Shown here: positions 45,075 through 53,824 of the stretch, one piece after another
Layout of the letters: each line of letters opens with the position of its first letter
Position numbering within the stretch: position 1 is the first letter of the stretch
Origin: Butyrivibrio proteoclasticus
GTDB lineage: Bacteria; Bacillota; Clostridia; Lachnospirales; Lachnospiraceae
Reading direction: 5' to 3'
Length of the DNA stretch: 64,000 bases
Assembly (NCBI RefSeq): GCF_900115735.1
Contig: NZ_FOXO01000001.1
Location: 1 to 64,000 of the forward strand
Made by a program: the position numbers and the translations under genes
Notes under the pieces: model-generated
Seen by the model: the letters and a program-made list of their open reading frames with translations, nothing else
What the model was told of the DNA's origin: nothing
Databases searched by the model: none

Positions 45075-45818
45075 ATGAAGATAACAATCCGAATTGATGA
45101 TATTGCTCCGGAAATTGATTGGAGAAACTTTAATAGATTCAAGGCAATCCTGGATAAACACGGGATAAAGCCACTTATTGGAGTCATTCCTGATAACAAG
45201 GACAGTAAATTAAAAATATCAGATGCTCCAAAAGGTTTCTGGGAGTACATAAAAAAGCTTCAGGATGAAGGCTGGATTGTTTCCATGCATGGATGCAATC
45301 ATTTATATACCACTGTTAACGGAGGAATATTCCCGCTTAACAGTAAATCTGAGTTTGCCGGTTACGATTATCAGACTCAGCTTGAAAAGATTCAGAACGG
45401 TAGAAAAATATTTGAAAGCCATGGAATAAAGGCAGATATTTTCATGGCTCCTTCCCACTCTTATGATCGTGTTACCTTAAAAGCACTTAAGGCAAGTGGG
45501 TTTACTACGATTACTGATGGTTTTGGTGACAAGCCATACAGAAGGTGCGGGCTTACTTTTTATCCCATATCTCTTCAAAAGTCTAAGAGTGTTGCATCAA
45601 CTAAAGATGGCATCACGACTTTTGTATATCATCCCAATGTGATGGATGAAAAAGATTTTGAAAGATTTGAAAAGCTTTTTGATAAAGCACAGGTTGTTTC
45701 CTATTCCGAGTTTTCAAAGTATAATGTAAGAAGTCGGAGTTTTGTAGGAAACTTATATGAATATGTACTGGCGAAGGGAAAGTATATAGCCGTTCGTTTC
45801 AAAAGTTCTATGATGTAA
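45075..45818 (+). CDS. DUF2334/NodB-like polysaccharide deacetylase-related protein
   Basis: A 247-residue protein starting MKITIRIDDIAPEIDW. An Asp pair near the N-terminus, SMHGCNHLY (candidate metal-binding His residues) and FMAPSHSYDRVTLKAL are features of DUF2334 and NodB-fold hydrolases. Such proteins may remove acetyl groups from sugars; the substrate is unknown here. No signal peptide is visible, so it probably acts in the cytosol. ATG 45075 with GAGGA is used; the open frame reaches back to 45024 through hairpin DNA. Confidence 0.72.
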   Translation: MKITIRIDDIAPEIDWRNFNRFKAILDKHGIKPLIGVIPDNKDSKLKISDAPKGFWEYIKKLQDEGWIVSMHGCNHLYTTVNGGIFPLNSKSEFAGYDYQTQLEKIQNGRKIFESHGIKADIFMAPSHSYDRVTLKALKASGFTTITDGFGDKPYRRCGLTFYPISLQKSKSVASTKDGITTFVYHPNVMDEKDFERFEKLFDKAQVVSYSEFSKYNVRSRSFVGNLYEYVLAKGKYIAVRFKSSMM

Positions 45819-45919
45819 ATTTATGATTATGTGAGCCTTAAAGTTTGCTGTTCCCTTATTGATACAGATTGAGTCAAAAGGGCATTGATATTTGAACTTA
45901 AAAAGCCGGGAGAAATGAT

Positions 45920-47365
45920 ATGGAAGAAGGATATGGACAGATAAGGGTCCTTCATGTTCTTGGGGGACTTGGAGTAGGCGGCGCAGAATGCCGTATTATT
46001 GATTTGTATCGAAACCTGGATAGAGACAAGATCCAGTTTGATTTTCTTGTACACTATTCTCCGGAAAAAACAGGTAAAAAGAGTCCGACTTCCGATGAAC
46101 TCATGGCAGTTCGCGAGCCGGACTATTTTGATGCAAGCGTAAAAAAGCTGGGAGGCAGAATTTACTGTCTTCCTAGATTTGTTGGAACGAACCTTGTGGA
46201 ATATAAAAAGGCCATAAAGCAGTTCTTTAAAGAACATCCAAACGAATGGAAAGTGGTACAGGGCCACATGACCAGCACTGCAGCAATTTACCTTCCGATA
46301 GCCAAAAAGGCCGGAATCCCAATTTGCATAGCTCATGCAAGAAGTGCAGGAGTTGATCAGGGAGTAAAGGGCATTGCCACAAGAGTGCTTAGAAAACCTC
46401 TCCATAAGGAGGGAATAGCTGATTATAGCTTTGCGTGCTCCAAAGAAGCAGGCATTTCAGTTTTTGGGCAGGAAATGGTAGATGCAGGCAGCGTTCGTAT
46501 AATACCTAATGCCATTGACCTTAAGCGCTTTGCATATAATGAGCAGGTAAGGAAAAAAATAAGAGATGAGCTGAACGTTTCCAACGCCATCGTAATAGGC
46601 CATGTAGGAAGCTTTAGATATGCCAAAAATCACGAGTTTTTGCTGGAGGTTTTTGCTCATGTTTGCAGATTCCTTGACAATGATGAAAAAAATCAGTACA
46701 GCATGCTTCATGGTATGAGAATAAGGCTCCTTATGCTTGGAAAAGGTCCGCTCATGGATGAAATGAAGAACAAGGCTGAAAAGCTTCACATATATGACAG
46801 ATGTATATTTGCGGGGAATAAAAGTAATGCCAGCGAGTACTATCAGGCTATGGATTATTTCTGTTTTCCTTCCAGATATGAGGGACTTCCCGGAAGCGTT
46901 ATCGAGGCTCAGGCAGCAGGACTTCAGTGTCTCGTGTCTGATTCGGTAACTACTGAAGTTAATGTTACTGAACTTGTTTCTATGATGAGCATAAAATCAG
47001 AGCCAAAAGACTGGGCAAGGAAAATTCTCGATGATCTGCTCCTTAGAGAAAGTTCTCAAATTAATCCTCTCATGGAGGAAATCAAGCTTAACCAGACACT
47101 TACAGCCATAGCAGGCGAGCGCAGGGAGAGCATGTTTGAGTCCGATGATATGCCGGATTTTGATGCTCTTGATAAGAATACAGGCTTTGAACAGCTCAAT
47201 GCTCCATCAGAGATGAAAACAAAACGATATGATGTAAATGATTATTCAATCGGAGACAGAGAAAAATCTTCCGAATATATTTTGAGTAAGCTTCGTCGCG
47301 CAGGTTTTGACGTTAAGAGCCAGGCAAAAATGATGACTTACTTTTACGAGAGAGGACGTTTTTAA
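45920..47365 (+). CDS. GT4 glycosyltransferase with C-terminal extension (EpsF-like)
   Basis: A 481-residue GT-B enzyme. It opens RVLHVLGGLGVGGAECRIIDLYRNLD and has PNAIDLKRFAYNE, IGHVGSFRYAKNHEFLLEVF and PSRYEGLPGSVIEAQAAGLQCLVSD, all typical of EpsF-like GT4. About 60-90 residues beyond the usual end (around 390-450) are acidic and low in hydrophobicity, followed by a basic helical end. The extension is unusual and may bind a partner. It has a GGGAG ribosome site and is coupled by TAATG to the next GT4. Confidence 0.85.
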   Translation: MEEGYGQIRVLHVLGGLGVGGAECRIIDLYRNLDRDKIQFDFLVHYSPEKTGKKSPTSDELMAVREPDYFDASVKKLGGRIYCLPRFVGTNLVEYKKAIKQFFKEHPNEWKVVQGHMTSTAAIYLPIAKKAGIPICIAHARSAGVDQGVKGIATRVLRKPLHKEGIADYSFACSKEAGISVFGQEMVDAGSVRIIPNAIDLKRFAYNEQVRKKIRDELNVSNAIVIGHVGSFRYAKNHEFLLEVFAHVCRFLDNDEKNQYSMLHGMRIRLLMLGKGPLMDEMKNKAEKLHIYDRCIFAGNKSNASEYYQAMDYFCFPSRYEGLPGSVIEAQAAGLQCLVSDSVTTEVNVTELVSMMSIKSEPKDWARKILDDLLLRESSQINPLMEEIKLNQTLTAIAGERRESMFESDDMPDFDALDKNTGFEQLNAPSEMKTKRYDVNDYSIGDREKSSEYILSKLRRAGFDVKSQAKMMTYFYERGRF

Positions 47366-48564
47366 TGCAGGATAACTCCAAAAAGAACCTCTTACTTATG
47401 GTTCCAATGCTCCATCAGGGCGGATTTGAGAGAGTGTGCGTTACAACTGCCAGACTCATGCAGGATTTTTATAACGTTCACATCCTTATCTTTAGTTCAA
47501 AGGATATTAACTTTGACATAACGGGCCTTGATGTGATCGACATTGATGTTCCCGCCAAAAAAGGAAAGATCAATAAAGTTATAAACGTGCTGAAGCGAGT
47601 TCAAAAGGTTAAGAAAATAAAGAAAGACCTTAATATAGACATTTCGTACAGTTTTGGCAGCTCTTCCAACTATGTGAATGTCCTTTCCAAAGGAAAAGAA
47701 AAAGTTCTCACGGGACTTCGCTGCCAGACCGACATGGAAAACCGGGGCCAGGTTAATCTTTTTTGTAAAAAATCGGACCAGGTTCTGTCCTGTTCGAAAG
47801 AAATCGTAAGACAGCTGAAAAGAGATTTTAACTACGACAGAAGTACCTATATCTATAACCCTCTTGATACTGAAGATATTCAGAAAAAAGGAAGCGAAGA
47901 CATAGATGACTTTCCATTTGATAAAGATTGCAAAGTAATCGCCTGCATGGGCAGAAACGACTATATCAAAGGAATCTGGCATCTTGTAAAGGCTTTTTCG
48001 CTTGTTGAGAAAAAACATCCTAAGGCGCGCCTTATGGTTCTTGGTGCCGGTAACTGGGAGCCCTACATAGAGATGGCAGAAAAGATGGGCCTTTCTGATA
48101 AAATATTCCTTCCCGGGAACAGAAAGAATCCCTTTGCATACGTATCAAAGTCTGATATCTACGTTTGCAGCTCAAACCACGAAGGCTTTCCAAATGCAGT
48201 CCTTGAAGCAATGGCCCTTAAAAAGCCCCTTATCTCTGCCGATTGCAAGACAGGCCCGCGAGAGATATTACTTGATGATATTCAGTACAACGATCTCATC
48301 ACTCGAATTCCAAGCGGCGACAGCATAAAAGAGCCTATAAACGGCAAATATGGTATACTAGTACCTGATATGGGTGAAAATGTGGATATGGACATCACTC
48401 ATATAACAGAAGAAGAGAAAATGCTTGCTGAGAAGATATGCATGTTTCTTGATGATAAGAACCTTAGAGATGAATATTCAGAACGTGCTTTCGAGCGAGC
48501 TTTGAATTATACACCCGAAAAATACCGTGACAGCATTCATGATATATTTAGACTGTATGAATAA
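47365..48564 (+). CDS. GT4 family glycosyltransferase
   Basis: A 399-residue GT-B retaining enzyme with LLLMVPMLHQGGFERVCVTTARLM at the start, VLTGLRCQTDMEN, CMGRNDYIKGIWHLVKAFSLV and SSNHEGFPNAVLEAMALKKPLISADCKTGPREIL (E-x7-E donor motif). The last segment resembles the EpsD/WaaG-like group with a T-G-P-R-E end motif. It overlaps the preceding gene by one base and is the last gene before a 421-base gap. Confidence 0.86.
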   Translation: MQDNSKKNLLLMVPMLHQGGFERVCVTTARLMQDFYNVHILIFSSKDINFDITGLDVIDIDVPAKKGKINKVINVLKRVQKVKKIKKDLNIDISYSFGSSSNYVNVLSKGKEKVLTGLRCQTDMENRGQVNLFCKKSDQVLSCSKEIVRQLKRDFNYDRSTYIYNPLDTEDIQKKGSEDIDDFPFDKDCKVIACMGRNDYIKGIWHLVKAFSLVEKKHPKARLMVLGAGNWEPYIEMAEKMGLSDKIFLPGNRKNPFAYVSKSDIYVCSSNHEGFPNAVLEAMALKKPLISADCKTGPREILLDDIQYNDLITRIPSGDSIKEPINGKYGILVPDMGENVDMDITHITEEEKMLAEKICMFLDDKNLRDEYSERAFERALNYTPEKYRDSIHDIFRLYE

Positions 48565-48567
48565 AAG

Positions 48568-48623
48568 TTTGAAAATACATTCATATTTTTCGCTAGAAAT
48601 GAATGATAAGAATGATTTTCAAA
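48568..48623 (+). other. Hairpin directly after the GT4 gene
   Basis: TTTGAAAAT and CATTCAT on the left pair with ATGAATG and ATTTTCAAA on the right, with small bulges, around a loop near CGCTAG. It could end or stabilise the upstream mRNA, though no T-run follows. Confidence 0.45.
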
Positions 48624-48771
48624 GCCAGTCATAAAACATGAAATTACACATATCAAGATAATATGTATAGTGTTTGACACTGAACGCTAGAGAATAAACC
48701 TTCCTGCTACACATATAGTACCTCCTCCAGCAATTTGCTGAGGCGGGTACATTTTGGAAGGAACGTAGATT
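48624..48771 (+). other. First part of a 421-base intergenic gap
   Basis: No gene was found here on either strand. A TTGACA hexamer at 48674 lacks a good -10 at the right distance. A bulged hairpin at 48718-48750 (GTACCTCCTCCAGCAA against TTTGCTGAGGCGGGTAC) lies in the middle. The region resembles an untranslated, structured leader or a repeat remnant. Confidence 0.4.
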
Positions 48772-48954
48772 CAACTTGGGAGATATATGGTGGGGGAGTG
48801 TGAGTGCGAGTATGTCCTTTTGCGAGCCTTGAAAAACGCCGGTACTTAGGTGGCGTTTTTTTGACACCTTAGTACCGCTGCGTTTTTCACGGAGCGAAAG
48901 CGTCCGCAAAAACATACTCACACGAACACGACACCCCCATATATCCCCAAGTTG
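48772..48954 (+). repeat. Long imperfect palindrome in the gap before the formyltransferase gene
   Basis: About 183 bases fold on themselves. CAACTTGGG at 48772 pairs with the CCCAAGTTG ending at 48954, followed inward by GATATATGG with CCATATATC, and GAGTATG with CATACTC. Inside, GAAAAACGC (48831-48839) pairs with GCGTTTTTC (48880-48888), and CGGTACTTAGGTG with CACCTTAGTACCG. The 20 bases at 48891-48910 are the reverse complement of 43734-43753, and the 11 bases at 48869-48879 match 43765-43775 likewise. It is therefore a relative of the palindrome at 43688. Confidence 0.8.
48832..48862 (+). terminator. Terminator-like hairpin nested in the palindrome
   Basis: AAAAACGCC (48832-48840) and GGCGTTTTT (48852-48860) form a perfect 9-bp stem with an 11-base loop, ending in a T-run. 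The left arm can also pair with 48880-48888 in the longer palindrome, so the two folds exclude each other, as in an attenuator. Confidence 0.5.
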
Positions 48955-48985
48955 CCCAACACCCTCACGAAAGGAGCCATAACAA

Positions 48986-49921
48986 ATGCATTACAAAGTT
49001 GTGGTTTTTGGCGTAAAAGATACGTCGGAAAATATTATAGACTTCATTCAAAAAGAGCTTTGCCCTGTTGACCTTGTCATCACCATTGCACCAAAGGTCA
49101 CTGAGAAAAATCAGGTTTCAGGTTTTAAGGGACTTAGCTTTTTAACAGATAAATACGGTATCCCCGTTTTTGAAGCAGACAGCTACTTCTTAAACGACGA
49201 TAAGACCAGGAAATTTATTTCTGAAAATATCTTTGACCTGGGCATCGTTATGGGATGGCAGAGACTTATCCCCAAGGAAGTCCTTGACGCGTTCAAAGCC
49301 GGAATCTACGGATTCCACGGCAACTGCGGATACCTTCCTTTCGGAAGAGGCAGAAGCCCGCTTAACTGGTCAATGATACTTGGAGATACAAGATTCAACT
49401 TAAATCTCTTCAGATATGATGAGCATGCAGACTCACCTAACATCTTTGCTACAGAAATGTTCCAGATTAATGAGCACGATGATATCAGAACAGCACAGTA
49501 CAAGAACATGATCTGCTCCAAGAATCTCATTAGAAAGCTTGTTAAGACTTACATGGAAAAAGGAACAATCGAGATTCACACAGATTCAAAGGATTTTGAT
49601 TCATGGTACAATAAGCGTACAGCGGCAGATGGAAAAATTGATTTCCATGAGAGGACCAGAAACATATACAACCTTATCCGCGGTGTGGCAGCTCCTTTCC
49701 CGGGGGCATTCTGCTATGCGGATACTGAGGATGAAGACCATAAAGTTACTGTGTGGGAGGCACATCCTTTTGATGAGATGATCGATTTCTCGGCCTATGC
49801 TCCGGGAGAGATTGTTGATATGTTTGATGGAAAGCCAATAGTAAGAACTGTTGACGGATCCATGAGAATAGATAGATTTGATAGTAAAGTGGAATTATCC
49901 ACAGGAATGGTACTTAAGTAA
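48986..49921 (+). CDS. Formyltransferase-family protein (sugar N-formyltransferase-like)
   Basis: A 311-residue protein with a Formyl_trans_N fold: FDLGIVMGWQRLIPKEVLDAFKAGIYGFHGNCGYLP, GRGRSPLNWSMILGD and a DEHADSPNIF segment. H111 and D149 fit the catalytic His and Asp of N10-formyl-tetrahydrofolate enzymes, but the position two before the His, normally Asn, is G109. A C-terminal domain of about 90 residues follows. It may formylate an amino sugar in the cytosol; an altered chemistry is possible. AAGGAG is the ribosome site. It is unlikely to be housekeeping Fmt, given its sequence and setting. Confidence 0.78.
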   Translation: MHYKVVVFGVKDTSENIIDFIQKELCPVDLVITIAPKVTEKNQVSGFKGLSFLTDKYGIPVFEADSYFLNDDKTRKFISENIFDLGIVMGWQRLIPKEVLDAFKAGIYGFHGNCGYLPFGRGRSPLNWSMILGDTRFNLNLFRYDEHADSPNIFATEMFQINEHDDIRTAQYKNMICSKNLIRKLVKTYMEKGTIEIHTDSKDFDSWYNKRTAADGKIDFHERTRNIYNLIRGVAAPFPGAFCYADTEDEDHKVTVWEAHPFDEMIDFSAYAPGEIVDMFDGKPIVRTVDGSMRIDRFDSKVELSTGMVLK

Positions 49922-49922
49922 T

Positions 49923-51032
49923 ATGAAGACAATTGCATTTCATTTAAACTGCCTCGTTCAGGGAGGTGCAGAGAGAGTAGTTTCTAACCTTGCCAATCAG
50001 TTTGCCAAGGAGGGCTACAAGGTATATGTTGCGACTGAATGGGTAGACCAAAATGAATTTGCTCTCGATGAGAGAGTTACTCGCGTTCATGTTGGACTTC
50101 GTGAGGGCGATGAAAAGAAAAACCGTATAACAAAGTTCTTTTTACGTATTAAATACTTAAAGGAGTTCGTTAAAAAATATCATCCCGATGTCCTTATTGC
50201 CTTTGCTCAGAGAGCCAATTACAGAGCGCTTATGGCAGCAGGAAACAGCGATGTTCCGGTAGTTATATCCATTAGGACAGACCCTGTTGGGCACTACGAT
50301 GCACTTTCTGATAAGGTTCAGATTAAATGGTTATTCCCCAAAGCTGCAGGCTGTGTGTTCCAGACTACAGGCCAAAAAGAGTTCTTTAAGCCATACCTTC
50401 AGGACAATTCAAGGATAATCCTTAATCCTGTTAATCCAAAGTATTTTGGGGTGACAGCTCCTTCTGAAAGAGAAAAGGCTGTTGTTCATCATGCAAGACT
50501 TGTTGACTTCAAAAATCAGCCTATGCTTTGCAGAGCCTTTATAAAGGTTCATGAGAAACATCCTGATTACGTGCTTAAGATTTATGGACCTGATTCTTTT
50601 GACGGAACAAAAGAGATACTTGAAAAGATAATTGCTGAAAATCATGCGGAAGACTACATACTTCTAATGGGCGGCAGCGATGAGCTGGAAAAAGAGATTC
50701 CAAAGGGCGCGGTTTATGCGTTTTCATCAGACTGGGAAGGCATGCCAAACTCTCTTTTGGAAGCTATGGCAATGGGAATGCCCATTGTTGCCACAGACTG
50801 CCCTTGTGGCGGCCCCAGGACCGTTATGACAGATGGTAAGAACGGACTTTTAGTTCCTATAAAAGATGAGGATAAGATGGCAGAGGGCATCAGCAAGCTC
50901 ATCGAGGACAGAGAGCTTGCTGAGCGTCTCGGAAAAGAAGCTGCAAAGATAGAGGAAATAGCAAACGCTGACGCAGTATTTGTTCAGTGGAGAGATTATC
51001 TTGACGAAGTGATCGCCAGATCAAAGAGATAA
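49923..51032 (+). CDS. GT4 glycosyltransferase
   Basis: A 369-residue GT-B enzyme: TIAFHLNCLVQGGAERVVSNLANQF, VSIRTDPVGHYDAL, VHHARLVDFKNQPMLCRAFI and SSDWEGMPNSLLEAMAMGMPIVATDCPCGGPRTVM. The start ATG lies one base after the formyltransferase stop; an earlier in-frame ATG at 49878 is inside that gene. It is a close relative of the GT4 at 55290 (shared GMPNSL-EAM and TDCPCGGPR motifs), suggesting duplication within the locus. Confidence 0.87.
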   Translation: MKTIAFHLNCLVQGGAERVVSNLANQFAKEGYKVYVATEWVDQNEFALDERVTRVHVGLREGDEKKNRITKFFLRIKYLKEFVKKYHPDVLIAFAQRANYRALMAAGNSDVPVVISIRTDPVGHYDALSDKVQIKWLFPKAAGCVFQTTGQKEFFKPYLQDNSRIILNPVNPKYFGVTAPSEREKAVVHHARLVDFKNQPMLCRAFIKVHEKHPDYVLKIYGPDSFDGTKEILEKIIAENHAEDYILLMGGSDELEKEIPKGAVYAFSSDWEGMPNSLLEAMAMGMPIVATDCPCGGPRTVMTDGKNGLLVPIKDEDKMAEGISKLIEDRELAERLGKEAAKIEEIANADAVFVQWRDYLDEVIARSKR

Positions 51033-51047
51033 AGATAAGGAGCAAAC

Positions 51048-51803
51048 ATGTTTTCATTTGAAGATTACAGAGAAATACTTAGAGCAATAAAAGAGACAGG
51101 TCTTTACGCTACATATGAGGAAGCTCTTGAGAGAGATTCATGGATTATTATGAGACACGACGTAGAGTACTCAGTAGAAAGAGCATATGCACTGTCAAAG
51201 GTTGAGGAAAGTATGGATTTCAGATCTACATTCTTTTTCCAGTGGACTAACAATTCCTACAATATCCTTTCCAGAAAGAACAGGGATATCCTCACAGATA
51301 TGCATGAAAGAGGCCAGACAATCGGTCTTCACTTTGCTTTGAACGGAATGACTGATATGAAGCTCATAAGAGAGCGTATCAGACAGGAAATTGATATGCT
51401 CAGCAATATGCTTGGATTTGAGATCAACTCTTTCTCAATTCACAGACCATCACCTGATGTACTTGCAGAGAACATCAAGATTCCCGGCATTATCAATGCT
51501 TATCAGGACAACTTCTTTTCTTTTGACCCTAAGGCTACACCTGAGTCAAAGCTTGAAGTAAAGTACATGTCAGATGCAAATCACATCTGGAGATACGGTT
51601 ACCCTGACGCTGAGACAATTGGCAAGCACCAAAAGATTCAGATTCTGACACATCCATTTGCATGGACCAAGAAGGGATATGATAACCTTGAGAATTACAG
51701 GGCTCTTATCAATGAGAAGTATGTAGAGCTTCTTGATTCAATTGACAACGAGTGTAAGGATTTTGGACCACTTAGAGATAACTTCGAAAAGTTGCCACTT
51801 TAA
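51048..51803 (+). CDS. NodB-like polysaccharide deacetylase family protein
   Basis: A 251-residue protein with IIMRHDVEYSVERAYALSKVE, RSTFFFQWTNNSYN, GQTIGLHFALNGM, FSIHRPSPDVLAENI and LTHPFAWTKK. The His-Asp and later His residues match the metal and catalytic sites of a WbmS-like deacetylase group common in O-antigen loci. No signal peptide is seen, so it may act on a nucleotide- or lipid-linked sugar in the cytosol. AAGGAG precedes the start; an AsnB-like gene follows. Confidence 0.75.
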   Translation: MFSFEDYREILRAIKETGLYATYEEALERDSWIIMRHDVEYSVERAYALSKVEESMDFRSTFFFQWTNNSYNILSRKNRDILTDMHERGQTIGLHFALNGMTDMKLIRERIRQEIDMLSNMLGFEINSFSIHRPSPDVLAENIKIPGIINAYQDNFFSFDPKATPESKLEVKYMSDANHIWRYGYPDAETIGKHQKIQILTHPFAWTKKGYDNLENYRALINEKYVELLDSIDNECKDFGPLRDNFEKLPL

Positions 51804-51842
51804 TGGTATATAACACATTACGTTAAGGAAACGACATAGAGA

Positions 51843-53747
51843 ATGTGCGGAATTTGCGGATATATTTCCAAAAACAGAATAAGTGAAGATGAGCTGAGGA
51901 TCATGAATGACACAATGATCCACAGAGGCCCGGATGACAGCGGTGTTTCAATCTACGAGGACAAGGACGGATATTCAGTTGGACTTGCCCAGAGAAGACT
52001 TTCAATCCTTGATCTGTCACCATTAGGACACCAGCCCATGCATTCAGCCAATGGTAGAATAACGATTGTTTTCAATGGCGAGATCTACAATTTCCTTGAG
52101 TTAAAAGAGGAATTGTCAGACTATCCATATAAGTCGCATTGTGACACTGAGGTCATCATTGCTGCCTACCTTAAGTGGGGCATAGATATGGTTGACCACA
52201 TTCATGGTATGTTTGCCATCGCCATTTACGACAGAGAGACCTCAGACGTTTATCTTGTAAGAGACAGAATTGGTAAAAAACCTCTCTTTTACTGGATAGA
52301 TGGTGAGAACCTTGTATTTGGCTCAGAGCTTAAGCCTATCATGAAGTGCCCCGGATTTAAGCCTGAAGTCAGAAGAGACGTTATTTCAAGATACCTGTAT
52401 CAGCAGTATATTCTGGCTCCTGACACAATCTTTGAAAATGTCTTCAAGCTTGAAGCCGGTGGAGTATTAAAGTTCCACAAAGGCGAAGTGACAAAGTGGA
52501 AATACTGGGATATTAAGAAGGTTTACGCTGAGAAGTCCCAGGACAGGATAGAGAGCTACGAAGAGGCAAAAGAGGGGCTTAAAGAGAGACTTAAAAAGGC
52601 AGTTGCCGACAGAATGATCGCGGATGTTCCTCTTGGAACCTTCCTTTCAGGCGGATATGATTCATCTCTTGTGACAGCCATGGCCCAGGAGTTTTCTGAT
52701 AAGCCGGTGAAGACCTTCTGTATCGGCTTTGACGTGCCAAGCTACAACGAGGCTGAGTATGCAAAAGAGGTTGCAAAGCACCTTGGCTGCGACCACACAG
52801 AGCTCTATATCTCTGAAAAAGAGATGTTTGACCTTGTAAGCAGCATTCCTCAGTACTACGATGAACCATTTGCAGACAACTCACAGATCCCGTCAATGCT
52901 TGTAAGTAAGCTTGCAAAAAAAGACGTAACAGTTGCTCTTTCAGGTGACGGCGGAGATGAGTTTTTCTGCGGTTATAATATTTACGATAATGTAAGACAG
53001 GCTCAGCAACTGGAGATTCCGGGAGCTATTGTCAATGCTCTTGGCCAGATTCCTCTTGGAAGCGGCAAACTTATAGATAAGATGCCTTTCAGGGTTAAGG
53101 TTGTTGCTGCAAACAGAAATCCTGAAACCAAGACTCAGCTTGTTTCAGGAAGCTATGTAAAGTCTGCTCATGCCTTTATAAATGGTATTGAGAGCCTTGA
53201 TAGAGACGCAGATGGGCAGCAGCCGGTTCTTTTCCCGTTTGAATCTTCATATGGGGTAAAAGACTTCCAGATAAGGCGAATGTTACTTGATATGGACACT
53301 TACCTTCCGGATGACATTCTGGTGAAGATGGACAGAGCATCCATGAAGTATTCGCTTGAGAACAGATGCCCTATCATGGACACAGAGGTAATGGAGTACT
53401 CCTTCAGGATTCCTCAGAAGTTCAAGTACATGGACGGTGACAAGAAGCATATCCTTAAGGATATCGCTTATGACTATATACCAAAAGAGCTGCTTAATCG
53501 CCCCAAGACTGGCTTTGGCGTTCCTATGGACCAGTGGCTCAGAGGCCCGTTAAAGGACCAGCTCATGGACTTCAGCAGCACTTCATTTTTGGAAAAACAG
53601 GGAATTTTCAACAGTGCGTATGTTTCCAAATTTATCAATAATTACATTGTGAACGGAGACGCAGGCCCTGCCACAGGAGCTAACTTCAGCAAGATTTCCT
53701 GGTCATTCTTTATTTTCCAGCAGTGGTATAACTACTATATAGGATGA
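51843..53747 (+). CDS. asnB: Asparagine synthase-like glutamine amidotransferase (uronamide-forming candidate)
   Basis: A 634-residue class II amidotransferase. The nucleophile is Cys2 (MCGICGYIS), followed by the HRGPDDSG and FNGEIYNF blocks of the glutaminase domain, and a synthetase domain with the pyrophosphate loop FLSGGYDSSLV and LSGDGGDEFFCGY. In O-antigen loci such enzymes (WbpS, WbtH) turn uronic acids into uronamides. UDP-GalNAcA made by the genes at 42377 and 43920 is a suitable substrate; this link is inferred. Start position is fixed by Cys2. A second copy is at 58324. Confidence 0.9.
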   Translation: MCGICGYISKNRISEDELRIMNDTMIHRGPDDSGVSIYEDKDGYSVGLAQRRLSILDLSPLGHQPMHSANGRITIVFNGEIYNFLELKEELSDYPYKSHCDTEVIIAAYLKWGIDMVDHIHGMFAIAIYDRETSDVYLVRDRIGKKPLFYWIDGENLVFGSELKPIMKCPGFKPEVRRDVISRYLYQQYILAPDTIFENVFKLEAGGVLKFHKGEVTKWKYWDIKKVYAEKSQDRIESYEEAKEGLKERLKKAVADRMIADVPLGTFLSGGYDSSLVTAMAQEFSDKPVKTFCIGFDVPSYNEAEYAKEVAKHLGCDHTELYISEKEMFDLVSSIPQYYDEPFADNSQIPSMLVSKLAKKDVTVALSGDGGDEFFCGYNIYDNVRQAQQLEIPGAIVNALGQIPLGSGKLIDKMPFRVKVVAANRNPETKTQLVSGSYVKSAHAFINGIESLDRDADGQQPVLFPFESSYGVKDFQIRRMLLDMDTYLPDDILVKMDRASMKYSLENRCPIMDTEVMEYSFRIPQKFKYMDGDKKHILKDIAYDYIPKELLNRPKTGFGVPMDQWLRGPLKDQLMDFSSTSFLEKQGIFNSAYVSKFINNYIVNGDAGPATGANFSKISWSFFIFQQWYNYYIG

Positions 53748-53751
53748 CATC

Positions 53752-53780
53752 TTGAACTAAATTCCAGAAATCCGTATATC
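53752..53780 (+). promoter_or_regulatory. Possible weak promoter before the ACP gene
   Basis: TTGAAC (53752-53757) and TATATC (53775-53780) are 17 bases apart; TATCAT two bases further is an alternative -10. It lies in the 77-base gap before the acyl carrier protein gene, where expression of that module could begin. Confidence 0.3.
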
Positions 53781-53824
53781 ATCTACAAGTAAACATATTG
53801 AGATAGATAAGAAAGAGGTTAATT

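Noticed and set aside
48674..48702. TTGACA at 48674 as a promoter -35 in the large gap
   Set aside because: The sequence 17 bases downstream (AAACCT) is a poor -10, and nearer AT-rich hexamers have spacing of only 12-14.
43688..48954. Palindromes as insertion sequences or CRISPR repeats
   Set aside because: There is no transposase, no target duplication and no regular spacer pattern; the two copies share only the core.
51843..53747. AsnB-like proteins as housekeeping asparagine synthetases
   Set aside because: There are two copies within a glycan locus beside uronate genes, matching the WbpS-type context; a metabolic role is possible but less likely.
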